Shown here in pieces: positions 8,877 through 18,043 of a DNA stretch of 32,677 bases (positions are counted from its first letter, which is position 1; each line of letters starts with the position of its first letter). The position numbers and the translations under genes were made by a program. Source of the DNA: Nitrosopumilales archaeon (GTDB lineage Archaea; Thermoproteota; Nitrososphaeria; Nitrososphaerales; Nitrosopumilaceae); contig JAEHKV010000027.1 in the NCBI GenBank assembly GCA_016838845.1, forward strand, positions 1 to 32,677, in the 5' to 3' direction. The notes under the pieces are model-generated. The model saw nothing but the letters and a program-made list of their open reading frames with translations, did not search any database and was not told the DNA's origin.

Positions 8877-10649
8877 TTATCTTTCTTCATCAACGCAAAA
8901 TATTACAATGCCAGAAGATGGAGAATTTTCAGAAACAAAATAGTTTATAGCTTGAACAATATTTTCGTTATTTGGTTCTTTACCATCTACAGTTCCTGGT
9001 AAAACCAAAAATGCTCTAACCTTTGACTTCAGAACATCACTTAATTCTTGATTTACAGTTGCCGTAAATGGTCTTAATGCTCCCCTAAACACCTCAATTG
9101 TTGCTCTTTGAACACCAGTAACTTTCCCAGCAGGCAAGTCTGGACCAATTGTCACAACAGTTCCAGTTTTGTCTTTGAATAATCTAGGATCTGATCCTCC
9201 ACCTGGAACAAAATAATTCAATGCCCGTTGAACCACAGTTGCAGGAGTATTGATGAACTTGTCAACCAGATCATCCCATTCCTTTCTTGATAATTCAACA
9301 AGTTTTGAAATTTGAGGAAGATTTCCTGTAATGTTTATGACTGCAGCTATTTGGCCTTGGCTTTTTGCAGCCTCAATCCATTTATCAATCTCTTCAGGAT
9401 TCTTTAAGTTAATAGTGTGGGAATGAAATTTTGAACTAATAGAATCTTGAATTTCTTTTGAACAACTATCAGAAATTAAACAAACTGCCTTGCCACCATT
9501 TTTTTCAATATTTTGTGCTAAAAATTCAACACGATCAGCATCTGTTTTATCGGTAGCATTGATTGCAAAAACTACGACTTTAGAAGTAAAGTCAGGTTGA
9601 TGAACAGATGGAGTCGCTGTTGCAATATGTGGTCTAACTGGATAAAATACTCTGTCACCTGGAATAACTCTGCCGTTTAGAATTTTTGCTTGCTCATCGT
9701 CACAAAGAGTGAGAACTGTTTTTGCTACTTGTGATTGTGATAGAAATTGCTGATTAGCAATCATTCTAGAAGTATTTTTTTGAATTTTTTCAGCAACAGT
9801 TTTGATTTTATCTAGAAGGTTTGTCAATGTTTCAACATGTTTTTCAACATCTCCACCTTTTGATTTGGCTAAATTCTCAGCAGCTTTTGCTATTCCTTCT
9901 TTTATCACATTTTCATCTTCGCCTAACAAAGGAACAATTTCGTTGCTGACTGATTCAACTTCTACAGGATTCAGGCCTTCAAAGCCACTTACTCTCAAAA
10001 ACTCTGATGCCGCTTTCGGATAAACTGTTTTGTAAATTCTATCAGAATGAACAGGCCCAGGATTTGTAGCAATAGAGATAATTCCACGATCCGTTAGCTC
10101 CCATGACATTGCTTCAGCTAATCTATTCTTTGCACCTTGAGCTGCAGTGTATGGATCTCTAAATCGATATGGACGTTGTTCAAGCGGTCTTTCTTCTGCA
10201 AAGAATGTTGAAATTGTAATAATTTTAGCACCATCTTTCATTACTCTCAGAGCCTGTACCGAGGTCCAAAACGTACCAGTAAGATGAATTGCTACTGTAC
10301 TTTTGAAATCATCTAAATTTGAATTTGCAAAACATGTAACGGGTCCAGAAACCCCTGCATTGTTAACAACAATATCTACATTCGTATTTGATTCCTTCAA
10401 TGAATCAAACATTTGGTTTACTGCTTTTTCATCACTAACATCCACGCCAGGAAATATTTTTACAAATGCATTACTTTGAACCTTTGAAATTATCTCTTCA
10501 AGAGATTTGGCAGCTTCTTCTAATGGCTCTTTTCTTCTACCAAGAATAATTACACTTGCCCCATTTTCGACAAATTTTTCTGAAATGGCCTTGCCAATCC
10601 CTGTTCCACTTCCAGTAACTAAAGCAACTTTATCTTGGAATTTCAACAT
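8877..10649 (-). CDS. Tandem short-chain dehydrogenase/reductase (malonyl-CoA reductase N-half-like)
   Basis: A 590-aa protein with two Rossmann/SDR units. The first has TGSGTGIG (12-19), NNAG (96-99), STFF (Ser147 region) and a PYTAAQGAKN segment. The second (from about residue 365) is degenerate and lacks a clear TGxxxGIG. The order SDR-linker-SDR and segments such as NPGPVHSDRI resemble, from memory, the N-terminal half of Chloroflexus malonyl-CoA reductase (FPGPIESDRI), which reduces malonic semialdehyde to 3-hydroxypropionate. In the first unit the usual YxxxK is Y167-TAA-Q171, so the catalytic lysine is replaced. The ATG at 10649 is preferred over the TTG at 10664 because a TATA-like run is centred near 10674. 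The activity is unknown; a role near the carbon-fixation cycle is inference only. Confidence 0.8.
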   Translation of the reverse strand: MLKFQDKVALVTGSGTGIGKAISEKFVENGASVIILGRRKEPLEEAAKSLEEIISKVQSNAFVKIFPGVDVSDEKAVNQMFDSLKESNTNVDIVVNNAGVSGPVTCFANSNLDDFKSTVAIHLTGTFWTSVQALRVMKDGAKIITISTFFAEERPLEQRPYRFRDPYTAAQGAKNRLAEAMSWELTDRGIISIATNPGPVHSDRIYKTVYPKAASEFLRVSGFEGLNPVEVESVSNEIVPLLGEDENVIKEGIAKAAENLAKSKGGDVEKHVETLTNLLDKIKTVAEKIQKNTSRMIANQQFLSQSQVAKTVLTLCDDEQAKILNGRVIPGDRVFYPVRPHIATATPSVHQPDFTSKVVVFAINATDKTDADRVEFLAQNIEKNGGKAVCLISDSCSKEIQDSISSKFHSHTINLKNPEEIDKWIEAAKSQGQIAAVINITGNLPQISKLVELSRKEWDDLVDKFINTPATVVQRALNYFVPGGGSDPRLFKDKTGTVVTIGPDLPAGKVTGVQRATIEVFRGALRPFTATVNQELSDVLKSKVRAFLVLPGTVDGKEPNNENIVQAINYFVSENSPSSGIVIFCVDEER

Positions 10650-10747
10650 AGACAAAAAACTCAAACTTTTGTATTATTTATTTTGTGTATATTATTGAAA
10701 CCTAATTTCGTGATATCTTTATTTGTAGGTAGAATTGATCACTCGTA

Positions 10748-10984
10748 ATGCATGATACTGAAGCGGAAACTTTTGTTTTAAAAACAGAACCAGAGAAATA
10801 TTGTGATTTGTTGGCAGCGATCGGTATTAACGCTAAACCCAAAGAAATTGGAACAGATGATGTTGAGAAAGGTGATTACTATAGCAGATATTTTTCATCA
10901 ACGCCAAGAATGATCACTAACAGAGGCTGTCTTGAACCAAAAAAAACCAAGATTGACGTTATTCAAATTATTCAAAAGGGTTGA
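10748..10984 (+). CDS. Hypothetical protein, 78 aa
   Basis: Unrecognised small acidic protein, start ATG at 10748. It begins with a charged segment (HDTEAETFVLKTEP) that looks like the first strand-helix of a small alpha/beta fold, and ends with a lysine-rich strand. It has a single RGC motif (C61) and no membrane helix. It overlaps or abuts the next gene in a TTGA arrangement at 10981, so the two proteins are likely made together and may interact. It is divergent from the tandem SDR gene across about 98 bp. Too little is visible to propose a function. Confidence 0.6.
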   Translation: MHDTEAETFVLKTEPEKYCDLLAAIGINAKPKEIGTDDVEKGDYYSRYFSSTPRMITNRGCLEPKKTKIDVIQIIQKG

Positions 10985-10989
10985 AAGCA

Positions 10990-11358
10990 ATGCAAGATGC
11001 AACTATTTCACATTGGGGAGCACAAGATAGGTTTCAAGCACATTTTATCGTAAGAAAAAGTGGTAATCCTTTAGATTATAATGCAAAAACAGTTCTTTCA
11101 ACTCAAGGACATTTTGGTTTAAAGAAAGTTGTCGGTGTTACTTGGATTGGCGGAAAGTTAGCTGATGTCTTAAACAAGGATTCAAAATTGAATGATTTAG
11201 TCTCAAAACAAACTGTTAACGACGCAACAATTTTTGTGGAACCAACTGACTCTGAAGTTCGAATTCATAGCAAATGGAAAAGCCATTTTGATTTTCAAAT
11301 TACAAAAGAATTATTTGAAATTTATAATAAAATTGCAGGACACATAAAATCTCTTTAA
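10990..11358 (+). CDS. Hypothetical protein, 122 aa, coupled to the preceding gene
   Basis: Unrecognised soluble protein. A TTG at 10981 would overlap the upstream stop codon, but the ATG at 10990 (5 nt after that stop) is the more conventional start. The sequence alternates strands and helices (FQAHFIVRKS, KKVVGVTWIGGKL, DATIFVEPTDSEVRIHSKW), suggesting an alpha/beta or beta-sandwich fold, and it lacks cysteines and membrane segments. Its 3' end overlaps the convergent endA by four bases. With the 78-aa protein upstream it forms a two-gene unit of unknown role. Confidence 0.62.
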   Translation: MQDATISHWGAQDRFQAHFIVRKSGNPLDYNAKTVLSTQGHFGLKKVVGVTWIGGKLADVLNKDSKLNDLVSKQTVNDATIFVEPTDSEVRIHSKWKSHFDFQITKELFEIYNKIAGHIKSL

Positions 11359-11891
11359 GCTTTCCACCAATCTAGCGCTAAATAATCTACTTTGTCTTTC
11401 CCATTAGATATAGCTAAAATGAATTGCTTCCTCACAGTACTAGCTAATCTTCCAGCCAATACGATCCCTGTCGTTGAAATTGAATCCTTATTGTTATACA
11501 CTTGAACTAGATATGGTGCATGATCTATGCCTGGCCCTTTTTGGTAAACCGCAAAATCACATCCAAATTTTATTCCTGGATTTACAATGTAACCTTTGTC
11601 TCTAAAGTTTTTGTAAACAATATATTTTTTATCAAAATCATGGTATTCTTTTTTACAAATCTCTAACATCTTTCTGTTTGTAACTTTTTTTTTGGATTGA
11701 TAAATGGTAATTTTTTTTCTTTCAAGTAAATAATAACCTTCAATTAAATCCAGAATTAGTGGAACATTGATTTCTTCAATCTTTGGTTTTGGAATTCCAA
11801 TCGGCTTTCCATAATATCCTTGACTGAAAAGTTTTTTTGAATCTTCGATATTCCAGACTATGATACGATTTTCTATTAATTCACTTTTCAA
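11355..11891 (-). CDS. endA: tRNA-splicing endonuclease (homotetramer-type EndA)
   Basis: Cuts introns from pre-tRNA (and processes rRNA) at bulge-helix-bulge motifs. At 178 aa it has the length of the short homotetrameric archaeal enzymes. The catalytic triad is visible in order: Y116 (FAVYQKGPG), H124 (DHAPYLV) and K155 (STVRKQF). The N-terminal domain (1-85) is the usual divergent one. The start is TTG at 11891, one base after the TAA of the upstream DUF47 gene, so translation is probably coupled. No upstream in-frame ATG is possible without crossing that stop. Confidence 0.94.
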   Translation of the reverse strand: MKSELIENRIIVWNIEDSKKLFSQGYYGKPIGIPKPKIEEINVPLILDLIEGYYLLERKKITIYQSKKKVTNRKMLEICKKEYHDFDKKYIVYKNFRDKGYIVNPGIKFGCDFAVYQKGPGIDHAPYLVQVYNNKDSISTTGIVLAGRLASTVRKQFILAISNGKDKVDYLALDWWKA

Positions 11892-11892
11892 G

Positions 11893-12546
11893 TTATAGAC
11901 TCAGTGCTAACATAATGAAAGAATCAGAAACATGTTGACATTTATCAGCCATTTCCTCAATTCCCTCAATCACATCTTTAAGCAGTAAGAGTTCTTTTGT
12001 GTTAGTCACCTCAGTTAAAAGTACGATTGTGGCTTCACGATATTTTAAATCAATTTCTCTTTCTATCGTCTGAGTTTCTTGGGCAAGCTCTATAGCATTT
12101 GCTGCATTTGAGTTTAAACTACGAATTATCTCATTAAGTTTGTAAACCTGATCAACAACGAGTTCAATTAATTTTGTAAGCTCTTTGTCTATTTTTGAAC
12201 TCTTGAGGGTGGAAGCTTTGACATTTGAAAGTTTGAATGCTATGCCAGTTATGTATCCCGCAATTTCATCCATTGTATATGCCGTGTTAAGAAGATTTTC
12301 TCTATTCATGATTAAACCCCCAACATCTGCAACTTCTCTTGTAATCTTTCGGCGAAGACTTTCTACCTCATCTTCAATGGTTGAAATTAGTGCAAGAGTC
12401 TTTTTGACTCCGGCTTTGTCTTTTTTCATAACCATCTCAGGCAATGTAGCTAATTCCCTTGCCGCATTTAGAATTCTATTAATTTCATCCTGTAAAACAG
12501 CAACAGCTTTTCTTTTGGCCTGGACCTCAAGTTCCCCGCTATACAT
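11893..12546 (-). CDS. PhoU-like / DUF47 family protein
   Basis: A 217-aa all-helical protein with the heptad-rich pattern of the DUF47 (TIGR00153, PhoU-like) family. It has a three-helix unit around 45-110 with the sequence EDEVESLRRKITREV and a second unit around 150-205 with TIEREIDLKYREAT and IEGIEEMADKCQHVSDS. These E/DxxxD-type repeats bind metal clusters in PhoU proteins. DUF47 proteins usually partner Pit-type phosphate or other transporters, but no transporter is adjacent here; endA follows instead. The ATG at 12546 has a TATA-like TAATTAAAT near 12570, correctly placed for a leaderless message. Confidence 0.82.
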   Translation of the reverse strand: MYSGELEVQAKRKAVAVLQDEINRILNAARELATLPEMVMKKDKAGVKKTLALISTIEDEVESLRRKITREVADVGGLIMNRENLLNTAYTMDEIAGYITGIAFKLSNVKASTLKSSKIDKELTKLIELVVDQVYKLNEIIRSLNSNAANAIELAQETQTIEREIDLKYREATIVLLTEVTNTKELLLLKDVIEGIEEMADKCQHVSDSFIMLALSL

Positions 12547-12608
12547 TTCAGAGATTTTTTCTTTTGTGACGCTAATTAAATCCTTGTATAAAATGAGAAT
12601 TCATAAAA

Positions 12609-14375
12609 TTAAATTTGCTTGGTATCTTGGATTACTTTTTTCTGCCCTTTATAGAGAGCAATAACTTCTTCAGAAGTAGAAGAATCTTCGGGGCCCTTCT
12701 CCATTCTAATTTTACCAGTAAACTTTGGAAATCGTAATGCTAATCCAGTGTTTTTCCTTATTGCATTCATTGCAGTTTTATGAATTGGACTCAGTGTAAT
12801 CTCTGAAGCAACAATTTCTATTACTAGCTCTGGTTCAAACCACACATCAGCTTCCATTTGACTATTGATCCTAGGATTCTTTTTCAATGTAACCTTATCA
12901 GATAATAACTGATAGAGTTGATCTAAGTCTTCATCAGTAAAACCAGTCCCAACTTTGCAAAGACTTGGAAAAGTATCGGTTTTATCATCATACACTGCCA
13001 ATAACAATGTACCATATCTACCTGTACGTCTACCTCTTCCAAAAAATGCACCAATTACAACTAAATCTAAACTATCTCCTAGCTCATTCCTATATTCTCT
13101 TTTTAATTTGAGCCAATAACTCCCTCTAGCTCCAGCTTGGTAAGAGGCATCCAACATTTTTAACATCAATCCTTCACAACCTGAATTAATGCTATTTTCT
13201 AAGAAATCTTCAATTTCATTTTCATTTTGAACAATTGTCATTGGAACAAGTTTAGCAAATTCATTTTCTGAAACTATCGTTTCAAGCAATTTTCGACGCT
13301 TGGAATATTCCAAATCTAGACAGCTTTTTCCATCTACAAATAGCACATCAAAAAAATTCACTGTGATAGGATATTGAGAAACAGCTTTCTCTATTTTGTA
13401 TTTTCTCCTTCGATGCATTAATTCCTGAAAAGGTAAAAAATCTCCAGAATCTTCGTTTATAGCTACAGCTTCTGCCTCTAAAATTATCTCATCAGCTTTG
13501 ATTGCTTTGGAAATGTTATCAACAATATCTGGATAATAACTAGTAATATTTTCTAAACTTCTTGAAAATAGAATTACTTTATCTTTTTTACTATGAATCT
13601 GTACACGTTCACCATCAAGTTTGTATTCTGCAGCAAACTTGTTTCCCATTTTGGTGATTGCCATTTCTTCACTTTTCACTCTATCTGCAAGCATTGGCCG
13701 AATTGGATTGAAAACTGTAACTTGGAAAGTTTCTACCCCTTTTAATCCCATCATTGCAGTTACTTCAGCTACTTTGCCTAGGTCACTAGATACATTGTAA
13801 GCACGTTCCAACGACTTTCGATTTTCTTTTGTTCCGGTATATGCCATTGCAAGTGCATCCATCACAGTATTTTCTGCAATACCTAAACGCAAAGTTCCCA
13901 ACAAAATTTTGAGAATAAATCTAGCTTCTAAAGGACTTGCATCATTCAACAGACTCGAAATGTATTTCATTTTCATGTCTTGAGATCGTATTCCTTCAAG
14001 TTTTGCAATTTTGTAAAGTGTTTCATAAACTCTTTCAACTGTAATATCTTCATTAACGAAAGTTGTTTGTGATTTTTGTTCTAAAATTTTTGATGCAGCA
14101 TGACCTAAATCTCCTTCTTTTCTATATTCATCTTCAATTTTTATAATAGGAATTCCTGAGGATTTTGAAATTGCTTTTATTGCAAGTTTCTCTGCAACCC
14201 CCAGTTCAATTCCTTCAAAATCAGGTCGTAGTTTTCCTTGAATCAAGTAAACTATTTTTGAAATTAACTCAGGAGAGGTTTTTTTAAATAATTCTACAAG
14301 TAATTGTGTTAATTCTAATCTCTTAGTAGTGCCCTCCATTCTTTTGAATGATTCTGCCAGAACCGCAAATTCCAC
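12609..14375 (-). CDS. lig: ATP-dependent DNA ligase (archaeal Lig1 type)
   Basis: Seals nicks in Okazaki-fragment joining and repair. A 588-aa protein with the N-terminal DNA-binding domain (about 1-215), nucleotidyltransferase domain and C-terminal OB fold. Motif I is EYKLDGERVQIH with adenylated K252. Motif III (VNFFDVLFVDG), motif IV (EGLMLKM) and motif V (YWLKLKREY) are all readable. The length is typical of archaeal replicative ligases. It lies on the minus strand between a membrane protein (35 bp upstream) and the DUF47 gene (62 bp downstream). ATG start. Confidence 0.97.
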   Translation of the reverse strand: MEFAVLAESFKRMEGTTKRLELTQLLVELFKKTSPELISKIVYLIQGKLRPDFEGIELGVAEKLAIKAISKSSGIPIIKIEDEYRKEGDLGHAASKILEQKSQTTFVNEDITVERVYETLYKIAKLEGIRSQDMKMKYISSLLNDASPLEARFILKILLGTLRLGIAENTVMDALAMAYTGTKENRKSLERAYNVSSDLGKVAEVTAMMGLKGVETFQVTVFNPIRPMLADRVKSEEMAITKMGNKFAAEYKLDGERVQIHSKKDKVILFSRSLENITSYYPDIVDNISKAIKADEIILEAEAVAINEDSGDFLPFQELMHRRRKYKIEKAVSQYPITVNFFDVLFVDGKSCLDLEYSKRRKLLETIVSENEFAKLVPMTIVQNENEIEDFLENSINSGCEGLMLKMLDASYQAGARGSYWLKLKREYRNELGDSLDLVVIGAFFGRGRRTGRYGTLLLAVYDDKTDTFPSLCKVGTGFTDEDLDQLYQLLSDKVTLKKNPRINSQMEADVWFEPELVIEIVASEITLSPIHKTAMNAIRKNTGLALRFPKFTGKIRMEKGPEDSSTSEEVIALYKGQKKVIQDTKQI

Positions 14376-14410
14376 TTTGATGTTTTGAAGTTTCCAGAAT
14401 AAAAAATGAA

Positions 14411-14827
14411 CTATAGGTACTTGAAGATGGTTTTTTTATTAGATTTAGGCATGTCTGAAACCAGAGCAAAGTTATACAAAGGAAATGATTTTTTGTATTG
14501 TTTCATGAAACTCCAACCTACATCATGAGTTTTGAATTCAGTCCTAACTCCTTCAATTTTTGATTCTTTTCCATACACATCAAACATGATAACCAAATAT
14601 TTTTTTGGTCTATTGTGAGGTCTAGCTCTAAGTAACCAAGTTAGTGCAAAAACAAAAACTGCAGCTAACACTATAGCTGCACCAGCATCTCTGAAAAATG
14701 TCCAAATGATGTTTGGTATGGTTTGACCAAATAATTGAACAACTAACTGTGAAAATGATAGAATGCCTAATGATATAATGATATAGTTCTTTAGTCCAAA
14801 GATTATTCCAAGATTATACTTTTTCAC
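14411..14827 (-). CDS. Hypothetical membrane protein with two N-terminal helices
   Basis: A 138-aa protein not assigned to a family. Two hydrophobic helices (about 12-35 and 42-66) form a hairpin, followed by the positive-inside segment RARPHNRPKK and a cytoplasmic alpha/beta tail (KYLVIMFDVYGKESKIEGVRTEF...) of about 65 residues. The tail resembles a small ferredoxin-like domain but no motif decides it. It precedes the ligase gene by 35 bp on the same strand and has a TATA-like TTTAACTTTATT stretch near 14853. Confidence 0.68.
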   Translation of the reverse strand: MKKYNLGIIFGLKNYIIISLGILSFSQLVVQLFGQTIPNIIWTFFRDAGAAIVLAAVFVFALTWLLRARPHNRPKKYLVIMFDVYGKESKIEGVRTEFKTHDVGWSFMKQYKKSFPLYNFALVSDMPKSNKKTIFKYL

Positions 14828-14904
14828 AAATTAAGATTCATCTATTATCATTTAACTTTATTGCTGATAATTTTGAACAAAAAGTAAAGTAATTTGTGAT
14901 TGTT

Positions 14905-16041
14905 TTAATCTGGATCGTCGTATGATTCCTTTCTCTGTGCAGATGATTTGTTATCTTCTAAAGGTTTCATCTTACTTTGAAGTTTTTCCATCCTAGCTTT
15001 ATAGCCTTCAGCGTATTCTAGTTCTGAAGGAACGAGTGTTGCAGGATGAATAAATCCTTGGCTTCGCATTGCCAATGCCTTTTGAGTTGCTATCCCTCTT
15101 ACATAATCCCAATCAGCAGTTGAAAATCCATCAAAAGGTCCTACCAATTTTCCATTGTGCATACTAAAAACCAAAGCTTCGACAATAGGAATACAAAAAT
15201 CAATTGTAGCTGCTGAATTAATTTTCACTGGCATTAAAGGCATATGGTGACTTCCTCTGGTATTTCCTGCAACATAGTGTGGATTGTTAAAGACGCTTCC
15301 TGCCTCTTCCGTTGCAGGAAACTTTTTTTGTGTTCTAACAATACAAATCGGATCATCTTTTCCAACATAAGTGCCAGCTATGTTATGCAATCTATCTGTA
15401 GATGCGGAAACAATTGGCTCTCCGTCTTTTGTGTTAATTGTGGATACTACATAACGACCTGGATACATTAAAGCTGCTTCAATAGTAGGTTTATCTTCCC
15501 ATAAAGAAAGCTCAGCAATTTTCCCTTCCTCAACATCCATTATGTTGAAAATAACTCCTTCAGCAAGTGATTCGTTCACAATTAATCCTGTATTACTCAG
15601 ACTATCCACAAACAAACGGTAAAATGGATAATTGAAAGCTCCGGGTTCAGTTTTATCTGCAGCGAAAATTGTAAAGGCTTCGTTCTGCCTTTCTTCAAAC
15701 TCTAACTCTGCCACTCCTGGACCCATTCCTTTAACATTTCCTGAAAAAGAATCCTTTAGAAGATCTTGACCTGCTCCATACAGCCCTTCTTCCTTTGCTA
15801 CTTTAGTTGCCTCCTCAAATGCAGTCCAAGCTAGTTGATGTATTTCTTTACTATCCTTTCCTTTTGTGTGGGTCATTAGTATGTGAATGTCATCTCCACA
15901 AAACCCAATATAATGATCAATTAACAAATCGCCAGCATTTTTGATCGTTTTTTTAACAGCATCCAACAAACCGTCACTTGGAAGTGTATGGCCACCAACT
16001 CCTCCGACGTCTGCCTTGATCACAGAAACAGTAATTTTCAC
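14905..16041 (-). CDS. fbp: Fructose-1,6-bisphosphate aldolase/phosphatase
   Basis: Bifunctional archaeal gluconeogenic enzyme: joins DHAP and glyceraldehyde-3-phosphate and dephosphorylates the product to fructose-6-phosphate, which makes gluconeogenesis one-way. It has the family N-terminus VKITVSVIKADVGGVGGHT, metal ligands in HxLP and D residues, the lid-loop region GNTRGSHHMPLMPV and the terminal FDGFSTADWDYVRG. I chose GTG at 16041 (378 aa): family members begin at this strand, and a TATA-like element near 16067 sits 26 bp upstream. The ATG at 16059 would add six residues and lie only about 8 nt from that TATA. It is divergent from EF-1A. Needed to make sugars from carbon fixed by an autotroph. 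Confidence 0.94.
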   Translation of the reverse strand: MKITVSVIKADVGGVGGHTLPSDGLLDAVKKTIKNAGDLLIDHYIGFCGDDIHILMTHTKGKDSKEIHQLAWTAFEEATKVAKEEGLYGAGQDLLKDSFSGNVKGMGPGVAELEFEERQNEAFTIFAADKTEPGAFNYPFYRLFVDSLSNTGLIVNESLAEGVIFNIMDVEEGKIAELSLWEDKPTIEAALMYPGRYVVSTINTKDGEPIVSASTDRLHNIAGTYVGKDDPICIVRTQKKFPATEEAGSVFNNPHYVAGNTRGSHHMPLMPVKINSAATIDFCIPIVEALVFSMHNGKLVGPFDGFSTADWDYVRGIATQKALAMRSQGFIHPATLVPSELEYAEGYKARMEKLQSKMKPLEDNKSSAQRKESYDDPD

Positions 16042-16136
16042 TAATTCTGTCAATAACATCTTTGATTTATGTGTAATTTCTCAAAAAAATCGATCCTAAA
16101 AAAATTGAAAAAAGCTCAAAGTTTTTTAAAAAAATA

Positions 16137-16150
16137 GGAAAGGTAATAAA
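16137..16150 (+). promoter_or_regulatory. Probable EF-1A promoter (BRE/TATA-like)
   Basis: The stretch GGAAAGGTAATAAATCC has a purine-rich BRE-like part followed by TAATAAAT centred near 16146. This is about 26-28 bp upstream of the ATG at 16174, the spacing expected for a leaderless archaeal transcript. It is inferred from spacing and composition only. Confidence 0.5.
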
Positions 16151-16173
16151 TCCCCTTTCACTACGAGTTCGAT

Positions 16174-17472
16174 ATGGCAGATAAACCCCATTTGAACTTG
16201 ATAATTACTGGTCATATTGATAATGGAAAGTCTACAACCATGGGTCATTTCCTTATGGATTTGGGCATAATAGATGAAAGAACTATTGCTCAACATGCTG
16301 AAGAATCAGAAAAAACAGGAAAGGGTGACACCTTCAAGTATGCATGGGTTTTGGACAATATTAAAGATGAAAGAGAAAGAGGTATTACAATCGATCTCGC
16401 TTTTCAAAAATTTGAAACTCCAAAATACTTTTTCACATTAATTGATGCTCCTGGACATCGTGACTTTATCAAAAACATGATTACCGGTGCATCTGAAGCC
16501 GATTGTGCAGTTTTGGTACTTTCTGCAAAGGAAGGTGAAACTGACACTGCTGTTGCTCCAGGAGGCCAAGCTAGAGAGCACGCATTTTTGTTAAAGACAT
16601 TGGGTGTTAACCAATTAATCATTGCAATTAACAAGATGGATGATAGCAAGTATTCTGAAGATGCATTCAAATCAGCTAAAGAAAAGGGCGAAAAACTCAT
16701 CAAATCAGTTGGATTCAAGGTGGATTCAGTTCCAATCATTCCAGTTTCTGGTTGGATTGGTGACAATCTAGTTAAAAAATCTGAAAACATGCCTTGGTGG
16801 ACTGGCAAAACCTTACTTGAAACATTTGATGACTTTACACTTCCAGAAAAACCAACAGGAAAACCACTCCGTATACCAATTCAAGATGTTTATTCTATTA
16901 CTGGTGTTGGAACAGTTCCAGTAGGTCGTGTTGAAACTGGAACAATGAAACCTGGAGATAAAATTGTTGTAATGCCTTCTGGGGCAGTTGGAGAAATTAA
17001 ATCAATAGAAACCCATCACCAAGAAATGCCATCTGCATCAGCCGGTGATAACATTGGATTCAATCTAAGAGGTATTGAAAAGAAAGATATCAAAAGAGGC
17101 AATGTTTTGGGCTCACCAAATTCCCCACCTAAAGTTGCTAAAGAATTCAAAGCACAAATTATTGTTATTCACCATCCAACTGCTATTGCTCCTGGGTATA
17201 CTCCAGTTATGCACTGCCATACTTCACAAGTGGCAGCAACTGTCACAGCATTTGAAGCAAAAATTAATCCTGCATCAGGCGCTGTTGAAGAAGAAAACCC
17301 AAAATTCCTCAAAGTTGGCGATTCTGCAATAGTTAGGATCAGACCAGTAAGACCAACATGTATTGAAACTTTTGAAGACTTTCCTGAGCTAGGAAGATTT
17401 GCGCTGAGAGATATGGGCGCAACAATTGCTGCAGGAATTGTAAAAGAAATTACTGAAGAACACAAAGCCTAG
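16174..17472 (+). CDS. tuf: Translation elongation factor 1A (aEF-1A)
   Basis: GTPase that delivers aminoacyl-tRNA to the ribosome. A 432-aa protein with the P-loop GHIDNGKST (13-21), switch I with RGITIDLAF, G3 DAPGHRDF, G4 NKMD near 153 and the two beta-barrel domains. The P-loop Asn at position 17 replaces the His or Ser more usual in other archaea and eukaryotes; I take this as lineage variation. S10 follows after 10 bp, the conserved archaeal EF-1A-rpsJ pair. Confidence 0.98.
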   Translation: MADKPHLNLIITGHIDNGKSTTMGHFLMDLGIIDERTIAQHAEESEKTGKGDTFKYAWVLDNIKDERERGITIDLAFQKFETPKYFFTLIDAPGHRDFIKNMITGASEADCAVLVLSAKEGETDTAVAPGGQAREHAFLLKTLGVNQLIIAINKMDDSKYSEDAFKSAKEKGEKLIKSVGFKVDSVPIIPVSGWIGDNLVKKSENMPWWTGKTLLETFDDFTLPEKPTGKPLRIPIQDVYSITGVGTVPVGRVETGTMKPGDKIVVMPSGAVGEIKSIETHHQEMPSASAGDNIGFNLRGIEKKDIKRGNVLGSPNSPPKVAKEFKAQIIVIHHPTAIAPGYTPVMHCHTSQVAATVTAFEAKINPASGAVEEENPKFLKVGDSAIVRIRPVRPTCIETFEDFPELGRFALRDMGATIAAGIVKEITEEHKA

Positions 17473-17482
17473 GTATGAGTCG

Positions 17483-17791
17483 ATGACTCAATCTGCTCGA
17501 ATTAAACTCACCAGTACTAATCTCCGTAAATTGGATGGTGTTTGTGTTGAAATTATGGGTATTGGAAAAAAAACTGGAGTCAAAATTAAGGGCCCGACAC
17601 CACTTCCTGTGAAAAAACTTCACATCGCAACCAGAAAATCTCCTTGTGGAAGTGGTACAGAAACTTATGAAAAATGGGAAATGAGAATGCATCGAAGATT
17701 GATTGACATTAGCGCCGATGACAAGGCAATCAGACAACTAATGAGACTAAAAATCCCTGATGACGTTTACATTGAACTTTCATTAAAATGA
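17483..17791 (+). CDS. rpsJ: Small ribosomal subunit protein S10
   Basis: A 102-aa uS10 of the archaeal type, part of the 30S head near the decoding region. It has the conserved ARIKLTSTN start, the loop KGPTPLPVKKLHIATRKSPCG and the closing RRLIDI...DDVYIEL. The ATG at 17483 is 10 bp after EF-1A, so the two share a transcript. Length is normal for archaea. Confidence 0.98.
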   Translation: MTQSARIKLTSTNLRKLDGVCVEIMGIGKKTGVKIKGPTPLPVKKLHIATRKSPCGSGTETYEKWEMRMHRRLIDISADDKAIRQLMRLKIPDDVYIELSLK

Positions 17792-17831
17792 TTTTTGTTA
17801 GCCTTAAATTATAGAGATTTTTGATAACGAT

Positions 17832-18041
17832 ATGGCAGAAGAAAACGTTGAAGCAGAAGCTCCAACTCCAGAGGAAAACATTCCGAGTGAAAAATTTGAT
17901 ATTCTATACTCTTGTTTAAGATGTGGAACCACTGTTCCCAATACTGAACTAGGCAGATTACCAGAAATAAAATGCATTTGTGGATTTAGGGTTTTTACGA
18001 AAGTACGTCCTCCAATTGTTAAATCAGTAAAAGCCATTTGA
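17832..18041 (+). CDS. rpoP: DNA-directed RNA polymerase subunit P (Rpb12 homologue)
   Basis: A 69-aa zinc-ribbon subunit of RNA polymerase. Zinc ligands are C28 and C31 (YSCLRCG) and C48 and C50 (KCICG). The end FRVFTKVRPPIVKSVKA matches the basic RpoP tail. The acidic N-terminal extension of about 20 residues (EENVEAEAPTPEEN) is longer than in the shortest archaeal RpoP. A TATA-like TTAAATTATA near 17808 sits 26 bp before the ATG, so it is likely leaderless and separately transcribed from EF-1A/S10. Confidence 0.9.
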   Translation: MAEENVEAEAPTPEENIPSEKFDILYSCLRCGTTVPNTELGRLPEIKCICGFRVFTKVRPPIVKSVKAI

Positions 18042-18043
18042 TA

